A DNA stretch of 64,000 bases from Microbacterium saperdae. Its GTDB lineage: Bacteria; Actinomycetota; Actinomycetes; Actinomycetales; Microbacteriaceae. Shown in pieces: positions 7,260 to 14,883 of the stretch; the stretch's first letter is position 1; every line of letters begins with the position of its first letter. The notes beneath the pieces are model-generated. The model saw nothing but the letters and a program-made list of their open reading frames with translations, did not search any database and was not told where the DNA came from. The position numbers and the translations under genes were made by a program. The stretch is from NCBI RefSeq assembly GCF_006716345.1, contig NZ_VFOX01000001.1, forward strand, positions 1,860,001 to 1,924,000. The letters are read 5' to 3'.

Positions 7260-9617
7260 TCATGCACCGACGTACGCCGCGAGATGCTCACCTGTCAGCG
7301 TCGACTTGTCGGCCACCAGTTCAGCCGGCGTGCCTTCGAAGACGACACGTCCGCCGTCGTGTCCTGCGCCCGGACCGATGTCGATGATCCAGTCGGCATG
7401 AGCCATCACAGCCTGATGGTGCTCGATCACGATGACCGTCTTGCCGGATTCCACGAGACGATCGAGCAGCCCGAGGATCTTGTCGACATCGGCGAGGTGA
7501 AGGCCGGTGGTCGGCTCGTCCAGCACATAGATGTCGCCCTTCTCGCCCATCTGGATCGCCAGCTTCACACGCTGACGCTCGCCGCCCGACAACGTGGACA
7601 ACGGCTGGCCGAGTGACAGGTAACCCAGCCCGACGTCATCCAGCCGGCCGAGGATCGCTGTCGCGGCAGGGATCTTCGCCTCGCCTTCGGAGAAGAACAC
7701 GCGAGCCTCCGACACCGGAAGGTCGAGGACTTCTGTGATGTCCTTGCCCGCCAGCTTGTACTCCAGCACGCTCGCCTGGAAACGCTTACCCCCGCAGTCC
7801 TCGCACGGCGTCTCGATCGAGTCCATGAATCCGAGTTCAGTGATGATCACGCCCGCGCCCTTGCAGGTCGGACACGCGCCCTCGGAGTTGGCGCTGAAGA
7901 GCGCCGGCTTCACGCCGTTCACCTTCGCGAAGGCCTTGCGGATCGGCTCCAGGAGGCCCGTGTAGGTCGCCGGATTGCTGCGGCGAGAGCCCTTGATGGC
8001 TCCCTGGTCGATCGCGACGACGCCCTCTCGGCGCGTCACCGATCCGTGGATGAGCGAGCTCTTCCCCGATCCGGCGACGCCGGTGATCACCGTGAGAACA
8101 CCGGTGGGAATGTCGACGTCGACGTCCTGGAGGTTGTTCTCGGTCGCGCCGCGCACCTCGATCGCTCCAGCGCCGCTGCGTACGGATTCCTTGAGCGTGG
8201 CGCGATCCTCGAGGTGCTCCCCGGTGAGCGTGCCGCTGGCCTTGAGGCCGTCGACCGAGCCTTCGAAGCAGATCTCGCCGCCCGCACTTCCGGCGCCGGG
8301 TCCGAGGTCGACCACATGGTCTGCGATCACGATCGTCTCGGGCTTGTGCTCCACGACGAGCACGGTGTTGCCCTTGTCCCGCAGCTTCACCAGCAAGCCG
8401 TTCATGCGCTGGATGTCGTGCGGATGAAGGCCGATCGTCGGCTCATCGAACACGTAGGTGATGTCCGTGAGCGAGGAGCCGAGATGACGCAGCATCTTGA
8501 TCCGCTGCGCCTCTCCCCCGGACAGCGTCCCTGACGGACGTTCCAGGCTGAGGTACCCGAGCCCGAGGCTCACGAACGCGTCGAGGTTGGCGCTCAGCGC
8601 TTCCAGCAGCGGGCCCGCGCCCGGCAGATCGAGCCCGCGGACCCAGGTGGCGAGATCCGTCACCTGCATGCGGCAGGCGTCGGCGATGCTGACGCCGTCG
8701 ATCTTCGAGGAGCGCGCCCCCTCGGTGAGCCGAGTCCCATCGCATTCCGGGCACACCGCGAATGTCGCGACGCGCTCGACGAAGGCACGGATGTGCGGCT
8801 GCAGCGCGTCGAGATCCTTCGAGAGCATCGACTTCGTGATCTTCGGGATCAACCCCTCGTACGTCATGTTGATACCGGAGATCTTGACCTTGGTCACCTC
8901 GCCGTAGAGGAAGAGGTGGCGCTGCTTCTCGCTGAACTCCGAGATCGGCTTGTCACCCGGGTAGAACCCCGCCTGCGAGAACCCCTTCACCATCCACCCG
9001 TCGGCGGTGTAGCCGGGCACCATGATCGCGCCATCGTCGAGCGACTTCGACTCGTCGACGATCTGGGTGAGGTCGAGGTCAGACACCGCTCCCCTGCCCT
9101 CGCAGCGCGGGCACATGCCGCCGAGATAGATCGCGTCCTTGACGATCTTCTTCTCGCCGCCCGGTCCCGTCATGACACCGCTTGCGCGCTGCGTGGGAAT
9201 GTTGAAGGAGAACGCCGTCGGTCCCCCGATATAGGGGGTGCCGAGCTTGCTGAACAGGATGCGCAGCATCGCGTTCGCGTCGGTGACGGTTCCGACGGTG
9301 GAACGCGGGTTGGCGCCGAGCCGCTCCTGATTGACGATGATCGCGGTGGTCAGGCCCTCCAGTACGTCGACATCCGGACGTGGCACCGACGGCATGAACC
9401 CCTGCACGAAGGCGCTGTAGGTCTCGTCGATCATGCGGCGGGATTCCGCCGCGATGGTGTCAAAGACGAGCGAGCTCTTCCCCGAGCCGGAGACGCCGGT
9501 GAACACCGTCAGACGGCGCTTCGGTATGTCGACGCTGATCTCTTTGAGGTTGTTCTCGCGTGCGCCTTGAACTCGGATCAGGTCGTGGCTGTCTGCGGCA
9601 TGTGACGGAGAGGACAT
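7260..9617 (-). CDS. UvrA2-like ABC ATPase (excinuclease subunit A-like, drug-resistance type)
   Basis: A 785-residue protein with two ABC ATPase halves of UvrA type. The first has GVSGSGKSS, then LSGGEAQR and VFDEPTIGLH. The second has GVAGSGKSS, LSGGERQR and VLDEPTTGLH. Zinc-binding CPRCEGRG and CPTCKGAG...CEDCGG modules interrupt the folds. True UvrA is near 950 residues; this shorter form lacks much of the UvrB-binding insertion, as in UvrA2/DrrC-like proteins linked to DNA-intercalating drug tolerance. The ATG at 9617 has AAGG 8 bases upstream. It stands alone, followed by palindromes at 7128-7162. Confidence 0.88.
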   Translation of the reverse strand: MSSPSHAADSHDLIRVQGARENNLKEISVDIPKRRLTVFTGVSGSGKSSLVFDTIAAESRRMIDETYSAFVQGFMPSVPRPDVDVLEGLTTAIIVNQERLGANPRSTVGTVTDANAMLRILFSKLGTPYIGGPTAFSFNIPTQRASGVMTGPGGEKKIVKDAIYLGGMCPRCEGRGAVSDLDLTQIVDESKSLDDGAIMVPGYTADGWMVKGFSQAGFYPGDKPISEFSEKQRHLFLYGEVTKVKISGINMTYEGLIPKITKSMLSKDLDALQPHIRAFVERVATFAVCPECDGTRLTEGARSSKIDGVSIADACRMQVTDLATWVRGLDLPGAGPLLEALSANLDAFVSLGLGYLSLERPSGTLSGGEAQRIKMLRHLGSSLTDITYVFDEPTIGLHPHDIQRMNGLLVKLRDKGNTVLVVEHKPETIVIADHVVDLGPGAGSAGGEICFEGSVDGLKASGTLTGEHLEDRATLKESVRSGAGAIEVRGATENNLQDVDVDIPTGVLTVITGVAGSGKSSLIHGSVTRREGVVAIDQGAIKGSRRSNPATYTGLLEPIRKAFAKVNGVKPALFSANSEGACPTCKGAGVIITELGFMDSIETPCEDCGGKRFQASVLEYKLAGKDITEVLDLPVSEARVFFSEGEAKIPAATAILGRLDDVGLGYLSLGQPLSTLSGGERQRVKLAIQMGEKGDIYVLDEPTTGLHLADVDKILGLLDRLVESGKTVIVIEHHQAVMAHADWIIDIGPGAGHDGGRVVFEGTPAELVADKSTLTGEHLAAYVGA

Positions 9618-9645
9618 CGCCATCCTTCGGGGTGAGGGCTGAGGT

Positions 9646-10065
9646 TCAGCCGGCCTGGTTGATGCGGAGCAGGTTGCCCGCCGGGTCGCGGAACGCGCAG
9701 TCGCGCACACCGTACGGCTGATCCATCGGCTCTTGGACGACATCGGCCCCTTGAGCCACGAGCTGCTCGAAGAGCTGGTCGAGGTCGTCGCTCGCGAGGG
9801 TCAGCGCGCCATAGCTGCCCTTGGCGATGAGCTCGAGGATCGTGCGGCGCTCGTCTTCGGTGATCCCGGGGTCCGTTGCCGGCGGGTGCAGCACGATCGA
9901 GGTCTCCGGCTGTCCGGCCGGCCCCACCGTCAACCAGCGGAGACCGTCGTAGCCCACGTCGTTGCGCACCTCGAATCCGAGGGCGTCTCTGTAGAACCCG
10001 AGTGCCGCATCGGCGTCGGTGTGCGGGAGGAAGGCGTAGTGGATGTTGATCTTCATGGTGCTCAC
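9646..10065 (-). CDS. VOC family protein (glyoxalase/bleomycin-resistance fold)
   Basis: A 139-residue protein of the vicinal oxygen chelate superfamily. It has the paired beta-alpha-beta-beta-beta modules, FYRDALGFEVRNDVGYDGLR in the first, and a C-terminal GVRDCAFRDPAGNLLRI strand typical of this branch. The catalytic metal ligands of true glyoxalase I are not all clear, so it may bind rather than modify its ligand. Its GTG start at 10065 overlaps the stop of the upstream AraC gene as GTGA, so the two are cotranscribed and translationally coupled. An internal ATG three codons later is the alternative. Confidence 0.85.
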   Translation of the reverse strand: MSTMKINIHYAFLPHTDADAALGFYRDALGFEVRNDVGYDGLRWLTVGPAGQPETSIVLHPPATDPGITEDERRTILELIAKGSYGALTLASDDLDQLFEQLVAQGADVVQEPMDQPYGVRDCAFRDPAGNLLRINQAG

Positions 10066-10538
10066 GTTAGATGCGCGTCGGTGCGCGGTGCTTCTTGATT
10101 CCTGATCGGCCTCGTGACGTGCTTCGCCTGGAACACGGGGATCCCCTCCACATTCGCGGCTCGTTCACGGTACACGCTGGGTGGGACACCGACCAGTTCC
10201 GTGAATCGGGTGCTGAAGGTGCCCAGCGACGAGCATCCGACTTCGAAACAGACCTCCGTCACGCTCAGATCGCCTCGTCGCAGGAGCGCCATCGCCCGCT
10301 CGATGCGCCTGGTCATCAGGTAGGAGTACGGAGATTCTCCATAGGCGTCGCGAAATCGGCGACTCAGATGCCCGGCCGACATGTGCACGCCCTTCGCGAG
10401 AGCCTCCACATCGAGAGGGTGCGCGTACTCCCTGTCGATGCGATCCCGCACTCTCCTCATCACTGCGAGCTCGCGCAGGTGAGCGTCTTCGTCCGGAGTC
10501 ACGAGATGATCCTGCCATGACGGCGCGTCTCGCTCCAT
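10062..10538 (-). CDS. AraC family transcriptional regulator (HTH domain only)
   Basis: A 158-residue protein made almost entirely of the AraC DNA-binding domain. It has two helix-turn-helix units, the first with VEALAKGVHMSAGHLSRRF (about residues 42-60) and the second with VTEVCFEVGCSSLGTFSTRF (about 92-111), followed by the PSVYRE signature. The C-terminal tail is short and there is no clear ligand-binding domain. Translation is coupled to the VOC gene through GTGA at 10065, which makes the VOC protein its likely partner or target. The start at 10538 is uncertain, as the frame is open further upstream. Confidence 0.85.
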   Translation of the reverse strand: MERDAPSWQDHLVTPDEDAHLRELAVMRRVRDRIDREYAHPLDVEALAKGVHMSAGHLSRRFRDAYGESPYSYLMTRRIERAMALLRRGDLSVTEVCFEVGCSSLGTFSTRFTELVGVPPSVYRERAANVEGIPVFQAKHVTRPIRNQEAPRTDAHLT

Positions 10539-10638
10539 GACCTTCGGCGACGCGCTGCGCCACTCCTCCCCCATAGCCCTCGGCCCGAGCGCTACTCTGA
10601 GGGCATCCCTCACAGGATCTTCTCAGAAAGGGGTCCCC

Positions 10639-11235
10639 ATGTCCCAAGCAGTCAATGAAGCGAAGTCGCTGTTCAAGTCGATCCGCATCACGCTCGCGGT
10701 CTCCGGTGTCATCGCACTGATCGCCGGAATCGTCCTCCTCGTATGGCCGGTCAAGTCCGCAGTCATCGTGACCGCGATCTTCGCGTCGTACCTCGTCGTC
10801 GCCGGTGTCGTCTACATCGGTCTCGGCATCTTCTCGAAGGTCAAGGGCGGTTGGGCGCGCGTCGGACACATCGTGCTCGGTCTGCTCTACATCGTCGCCG
10901 GTGTGATCGCCTTCGCGAACCTCGGCGTCGCCGCAGCCACGCTGGCCCTCGTCGTCGTGATCTTCATCGGCATCAGCTGGATCGTCGATGGAGTCGTCGC
11001 GCTGACGCTCCTCGGACAGGACGGTTCCCGCGTCTGGACGCTGCTGTACGCGCTCCTGAGCATCATCGCCGGAATCATCGTGCTGTTCTCGCCCCTGATC
11101 GCCGGTCTGGCCTTCTGGCTGTTCCTGGGCATCTCGCTCATCGCGCTCGGCATCGTGCAGATCGTCCGCGCGATCACGATCGGCAAGGAAGCGAAGGGCT
11201 ACGTCGCCTCCGTCCAGGAGGGCGTCGCCGGCTGA
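10639..11235 (+). CDS. DUF308/HdeD-like membrane protein
   Basis: A 198-residue protein with six hydrophobic helices in three near-repeated pairs, as in the HdeD (DUF308) family of small inner membrane proteins linked to acid and stress tolerance in other bacteria. A short amphipathic N-terminus precedes helix one, and the tail (GKEAKGYVASVQEGVAG) is cytoplasmic. The start at 10639 has AAAGGGG 4 bases upstream. The gene is divergent from the AraC-VOC pair and ends just before a perfect 40-base palindrome. Its precise role is unknown. Confidence 0.8.
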   Translation: MSQAVNEAKSLFKSIRITLAVSGVIALIAGIVLLVWPVKSAVIVTAIFASYLVVAGVVYIGLGIFSKVKGGWARVGHIVLGLLYIVAGVIAFANLGVAAATLALVVVIFIGISWIVDGVVALTLLGQDGSRVWTLLYALLSIIAGIIVLFSPLIAGLAFWLFLGISLIALGIVQIVRAITIGKEAKGYVASVQEGVAG

Positions 11236-11250
11236 CGCTCCCCGTGCAAT

Positions 11251-11290
11251 GAATCGGCCTCGTCCTGCAGCTGCAGGACGAGGCCGATTC
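11251..11290. terminator. Perfect 40-base palindrome between convergent genes
   Basis: The 20-base half at 11251-11270 is the exact complement of the half at 11271-11290, with no spacer. It lies between the stops of the DUF308 gene and the minus-strand SDR gene and should act as a bidirectional terminator. Confidence 0.8.
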
Positions 11291-11304
11291 GTGTGTGGGG
11301 GCGG

Positions 11305-12069
11305 CTACTCGGCAGCGAAGGCGCTGACGTCTCCGACGAGGCGTGTGTTGTCGGCAGGCACGGGATCAACGGCGGCCATGGCGACCTCTGCGGCGAACTC
11401 CGACACGTTGTAGAGCTTGCCGGCGGATTCGCGACGCTCGGCGATCGCGCCGGGGTTGGCACGCTCGAGAAGGGTCGCGGTGATCGTGCCTTCGATCATG
11501 TCGCCGGACACGACGGTGAAGCCGATGCCCTTCTCCGCCAGAGCCGGGATCAGCTCGCGGAGCGCGTCCTCCCCGGCACGCTTGGACAGTGCGACCGGCT
11601 CGTACTCCGGCATGGTCGGGGTGGTGCGGATGAAGTGCGCCTGGTGGCTGGTGACGAACACGACGCGTGCACCATCCGCGAGCAGGGGCGTCGCGGCGTT
11701 GAGGACGTTGAGCTGCGCGTCGCGGTTCAGCGTGAGGGCGTAGTCCTCCGCCATGCCGGACTCCATGCCGCCGGAGGCGTTCAGGACGAGCACGTCGAGC
11801 CGTCCGTACTCCGCACGGATCGCCTCGAACATCTGAGCCACGGAGGCGGGATCCGTCAGGTCTGCGCCGACCACCAGCGCGCGACGGCCGAGCTCGCGAA
11901 GCTCGTTGGCGAGCTTCTCCGCACGCGGTGCCTTGTTGCGGAAGTTGATGACCACATCTGCGCCGGCCTCGGCGAGATAGCGCACCGTGTCGGCACCGAT
12001 CCCCCGCGACGAACCGGTGACAAGCGCGACCTTGCCGTCGAGAGAACCTGCGGGAAGAACGTCGGTCAC
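11305..12069 (-). CDS. SDR family oxidoreductase
   Basis: A 254-residue classical short-chain dehydrogenase/reductase. It has the NAD(P)-binding TGSSRGIG motif at residues 20-27, then VVINFRN with an Arg that favours NADP, DLTDP for the adenine ring and LVLNASGG in place of NNAG. The usual catalytic YxxxK is altered: MPEYEPVALSKRAGED gives Tyr and a Lys seven residues later, so the active site geometry is uncertain. It may be a divergent, possibly non-catalytic, member. The GTG at 12069 is chosen for its AGAGGAG site. Divergent from the nfeD operon. Confidence 0.85.
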   Translation of the reverse strand: MTDVLPAGSLDGKVALVTGSSRGIGADTVRYLAEAGADVVINFRNKAPRAEKLANELRELGRRALVVGADLTDPASVAQMFEAIRAEYGRLDVLVLNASGGMESGMAEDYALTLNRDAQLNVLNAATPLLADGARVVFVTSHQAHFIRTTPTMPEYEPVALSKRAGEDALRELIPALAEKGIGFTVVSGDMIEGTITATLLERANPGAIAERRESAGKLYNVSEFAAEVAMAAVDPVPADNTRLVGDVSAFAAE

Positions 12070-12190
12070 GGTGACTCCTCTTGATGCGTGAAACGCCGCG
12101 ATCACACGGCCTTCCCAGACTACCAAGACCCGCGTTCGTGCCCCCGGTCGAGGCGCACCACCGTGATAGGTTGACCGCAAAGGAGGCCGC

Positions 12191-12664
12191 ATGGACAACT
12201 TCGCGACATTCGTACAGTTCATCGACCAATGGGCATGGATCGGGTGGTTGATCCTGATCGCCGTCTTCCTCGTGATCGAGATGCTGACGCTGGATTTCAC
12301 CTTCCTGATGCTGAGCTTCGGAAGTGCTCTCGGCCTGGTGACCGACCTGGTGGGCATTCCTGTCTGGGCACAGGTGATCATCGCCGCCGCTGCGGCCGCC
12401 ATCTTCATCCTGTTCCTGCGTCCGCCGCTGCTCAAGCGGCTCCGACGCGGCGAGGATCCGACGAAATCCAATGTCGACGCGCTGATCGACCTGCGCGGCA
12501 TCGCCCTCCACGACATCACCCAGATCTCCGGCCAGGTGAAGCTGAGCAACGGCGACACCTGGACCGCCCGCACCGCCACCGCCGTGCCGATCCCGCAGGG
12601 ATCGCCGATCGCCATCACCGCGATCAACGGCGCGACCGCCATCGTCCGACCCGTCAACGACTAG
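12191..12664 (+). CDS. NfeD family membrane protein
   Basis: A 157-residue short-form NfeD protein with two or three N-terminal membrane helices (WAWIGWLILIAVFLVIEML and the Val/Ala-rich segment near residues 60-75). A small OB-fold follows (about residues 95-157), ending in IPIAITAINGATAIV-like strands. NfeD proteins pair with SPFH proteins, and the SPFH gene starts 9 bases downstream. Together they probably organise a membrane microdomain or protein quality control site. A very strong AAAGGAGG site sits just before the ATG. Confidence 0.9.
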   Translation: MDNFATFVQFIDQWAWIGWLILIAVFLVIEMLTLDFTFLMLSFGSALGLVTDLVGIPVWAQVIIAAAAAAIFILFLRPPLLKRLRRGEDPTKSNVDALIDLRGIALHDITQISGQVKLSNGDTWTARTATAVPIPQGSPIAITAINGATAIVRPVND

Positions 12665-12673
12665 GAGAACTCC

Positions 12674-13603
12674 GTGAACGACTCTTCGTTCATCCCCACC
12701 GCCATCGGCTGGATCCTCGCGATCGCGGTGCTCATCTTCGTGGTGGTCACCCTGGCGCGTGCCATCCGCATCATCCCGCAGGCCACCGCCGGTGTGGTGG
12801 AGCGCCTCGGCCGCTATCACAAGACCCTCATGCCAGGACTGAACATCCTGGTGCCGTTCATCGACCGCCTCCGGCCGCTGATCGACATGCGCGAGCAGGT
12901 CGTGTCCTTCCCGCCGCAGCCCGTGATCACCGAGGACAACCTCGTCGTCTCGATCGACACCGTCGTCTACTTCCAGGTGACCGACGCGCGCGCCGCCACC
13001 TACGAGATCGCCAACTATCTGGGCGCCGTCGAGCAGCTCACCACCACCACCCTCCGCAACGTCGTGGGTGGCCTGAACCTCGAAGAAGCGCTGACGAGCC
13101 GCGACAACATCAACGGTCAGCTCCGCGTCGTGCTCGATGAGGCGACCGGCAAGTGGGGAATCCGCGTCGGTCGTGTCGAGCTGAAGGCGATCGACCCGCC
13201 CATCTCCATCCAGGACTCCATGGAGAAGCAGATGCGCGCCGAGCGTGACCGTCGTGCGGCCATCCTGACCGCCGAAGGAACGAAGCAGTCCGCCATCCTC
13301 GAAGCCGAGGGTTCGCGACAGGCCGAGATCCTGCGGGCCGAGGGTGACAAGCAGGCGGCTGTGCTGCGTGCACAGGGTGAGGCGGAGGCGATCCAGAACG
13401 TCTTCAGCGCGATCCACCAGGGTGCCCCTGACGACAAGCTCCTCGCGTACCAGTACCTGCAGATGCTCCCGAAGATCAGCGAGGGGCAGTCGAACAAGCT
13501 CTGGATCATCCCGAGCGAGCTCACCGAGGCCCTGAAGGGAATCGGGAGCGCATTCACCCCGAAGCCCGGACAGGGTCCGACGAACACCCCTCCCGGCGTG
13601 TGA
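12674..13603 (+). CDS. SPFH/Band 7 (stomatin-like) membrane protein
   Basis: A 309-residue SPFH protein. It has one N-terminal membrane helix (residues 10-28), a PHB domain starting at IIPQATAGVVERLGRYHKTL, then a coiled-coil stretch of repeated EGxKQxAILxAEG units at about residues 190-240. The tail is Pro/Gly-rich. The length and layout match the QmcA/stomatin group that forms membrane rings. It is the SPFH partner of the NfeD protein encoded just upstream. Its TGA overlaps the next GTG start (GTGA at 13600), so it is coupled to the GDPD gene. Start GTG at 12674 with AGGAG upstream. Confidence 0.9.
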   Translation: MNDSSFIPTAIGWILAIAVLIFVVVTLARAIRIIPQATAGVVERLGRYHKTLMPGLNILVPFIDRLRPLIDMREQVVSFPPQPVITEDNLVVSIDTVVYFQVTDARAATYEIANYLGAVEQLTTTTLRNVVGGLNLEEALTSRDNINGQLRVVLDEATGKWGIRVGRVELKAIDPPISIQDSMEKQMRAERDRRAAILTAEGTKQSAILEAEGSRQAEILRAEGDKQAAVLRAQGEAEAIQNVFSAIHQGAPDDKLLAYQYLQMLPKISEGQSNKLWIIPSELTEALKGIGSAFTPKPGQGPTNTPPGV

Positions 13604-14394
13604 CCCACCCGTACTTCGAGAAGGCACGGTACCCCCGAGTCCTCGCTCACCGCGGCCTTGTGACCGCGGCGGGCGGGGACTCCGGCGTGTGGGAGAACTC
13701 CGCCGCCGCCTTCGCCGCCGCGCACGCCGCCGGAACGGACTTCATCGAGACCGACTGCCAGGTCAGCGCTGACGGTGACGTGGTGCTGTTCCACGACGCG
13801 ACGTTGGAACGGCTCACCGGTGATCCTCGCGCGGTGCGGGAGGTGCGCACACGGGAGCTCGAGCACCTGTTCGCCGAGCACGGTGGTCTGCTGACGGTCG
13901 CCGAGGCGTTGCACCTGTTCCCCGAGGCGCGCTTCAACATCGACGTGAAGACCGACGCCGCCGTCGAACCGCTCGGTTCGGTGCTCGTCGACCACACTCA
14001 TCGCGTCCTGGTCACCAGCTTCTCCGATGCCCGACGCCGGGCGACCGTGTCGTCGGTGCTGCGCGCAGGCGCCTCGCTGCGTCCTGCGACTTCAGCCGGC
14101 AGCCGGACGATCGCCGCGGTACGGGCACTCTCCGCAGCGCACCTCTCCCCCGCGCGGGTACTGCGCGACGTCGATGCGCTGCAGATCCCGGAGAGACACG
14201 GCGCGCTGCGCGTCCTGACGTCGTCGTTCCTGCGGTCCGCGCACCGACACGGCGTCGAGGTGCATGTCTGGACGGTCAACGATGAGGCGACCATGCAGCG
14301 TCTGGTCGCGGCCGGTGTCGACGGCATCGTCTCCGACCGCTCCGACATCGCGATCAACACGCTCTCACGTCAGGACCCGCCACGCCGCTCATAA
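13600..14394 (+). CDS. Glycerophosphodiester phosphodiesterase
   Basis: A 264-residue GDPD protein that should hydrolyse glycerophosphodiesters to sn-glycerol 3-phosphate and an alcohol. The HRG motif (RVLAHRGL) supplies the first catalytic His. FIETDCQVSADGDVVLFHD holds the metal ligands Glu and Asp and the second catalytic His. The fold is a TIM barrel that ends with VWTVNDEATMQRLVAAGVDG, a typical GDPD motif near the C-terminus. No signal peptide is present, so it is cytosolic. It starts in GTGA overlap with the SPFH gene, an operon link of unknown meaning. Confidence 0.92.
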   Translation: MTHPYFEKARYPRVLAHRGLVTAAGGDSGVWENSAAAFAAAHAAGTDFIETDCQVSADGDVVLFHDATLERLTGDPRAVREVRTRELEHLFAEHGGLLTVAEALHLFPEARFNIDVKTDAAVEPLGSVLVDHTHRVLVTSFSDARRRATVSSVLRAGASLRPATSAGSRTIAAVRALSAAHLSPARVLRDVDALQIPERHGALRVLTSSFLRSAHRHGVEVHVWTVNDEATMQRLVAAGVDGIVSDRSDIAINTLSRQDPPRRS

Positions 14395-14405
14395 CCCGCC
14401 GCGCT

Positions 14406-14435
14406 GGGATTCCGCTGTGAATCCCGCCGGGATTC
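14406..14435 (+). terminator. Alternative hairpins after the GDPD gene
   Basis: GGGATTC at 14406-14412 pairs with GAATCCC at 14419-14425, which can instead pair with a second GGGATTC at 14429-14435. The site lies 12 bases after the GDPD stop and before the rbpA promoter, so it probably ends the nfeD operon transcript. The second copy allows two exclusive folds. Confidence 0.45.
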
Positions 14436-14444
14436 CGCCGACGT

Positions 14445-14470
14445 GGATGAAGCGCACAGGCTGGAGCGTT
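14445..14470 (+). promoter_or_regulatory. Putative SigR-type (ECF) promoter of rbpA
   Basis: GGATG at 14445-14449 and GTT at 14468-14470 are separated by 18 bases, close to the GGAAT-N18-GTT pattern of the thiol-oxidative stress sigma factor SigR/SigH of actinobacteria. A TATACC sequence at 14470-14475 could also serve as a -10 box for the main sigma factor. Streptomyces rbpA is known to be SigR-controlled, which supports this reading. Confidence 0.5.
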
Positions 14471-14499
14471 ATACCTGACAGCGACGAGAGGACCACAAA

Positions 14500-14883
14500 A
14501 TGGCAGATCGCAGCCTGCGCGGCATCCGACTCGGCGCCCAGAGCCTACAGAGCGAAGAGGGCGTCGTTTTCATGGAGCGCCGCGAGACCACTTACACCTG
14601 TGACACATGCGGTCACGTGACCAACCTGATGTTCTCGGCAGACGCGGAGCCGCCCCAGACCTGGGAATGCCGGTCGTGCGGAGCCGATGCCCGTCTGAAC
14701 ATCGATGGCCAGGCCGTGACCCTCGAGGTCACGGATGAGAAGGCCGCACGTACGCACTGGGACATGCTCCTGGAGCGTCGTACCCGTGCCGAGCTCGAAG
14801 AGCTCCTGGAAGAGCGCCTCGCGTTCATCCGCGCCCGCCGCGGTGCCGGCGAGGACCCGACCAGGGAGAAGATCGGCGCCTAA
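14500..14883 (+). CDS. rbpA: RNA polymerase-binding protein RbpA
   Basis: A 127-residue actinobacteria-specific RNA polymerase cofactor that binds the main sigma factor and stabilises the open complex. The N-terminus MADRSLRGIRLGAQSLQSE is characteristic. The core carries CDTC and CRSC, two CxxC pairs for zinc as in the Streptomyces protein. The C-terminal part (RTHWDMLLERRTRAELEELL) is the sigma interaction domain. The gene is monocistronic with a SigR-like promoter and faces lnt. Full length and canonical. Confidence 0.97.
   Translation: MADRSLRGIRLGAQSLQSEEGVVFMERRETTYTCDTCGHVTNLMFSADAEPPQTWECRSCGADARLNIDGQAVTLEVTDEKAARTHWDMLLERRTRAELEELLEERLAFIRARRGAGEDPTREKIGA

Noticed and set aside
7110-7616. 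A plus-strand gene starting in the gap after the hypothetical protein
   Set aside because: Most of it is antisense to the UvrA2-like gene and the protein has no features; the gap itself holds only palindromes.
7260-9617. Housekeeping uvrA
   Set aside because: It is about 165 residues too short and lacks most of the UvrB-interaction insertion, so the UvrA2-like call is used.
11305-12657. A 450-codon minus frame that would extend the SDR gene by about 196 residues
   Set aside because: The extra part is antisense to nfeD and lacks a ribosome site; the GTG at 12069 has AGAGGAG and gives a normal SDR.
11366-13627. A 753-codon minus frame across SDR, nfeD and the SPFH gene
   Set aside because: It is antisense to well-supported genes and its protein is Asp/His/Arg-rich without domain features, as expected in GC-rich shadows.
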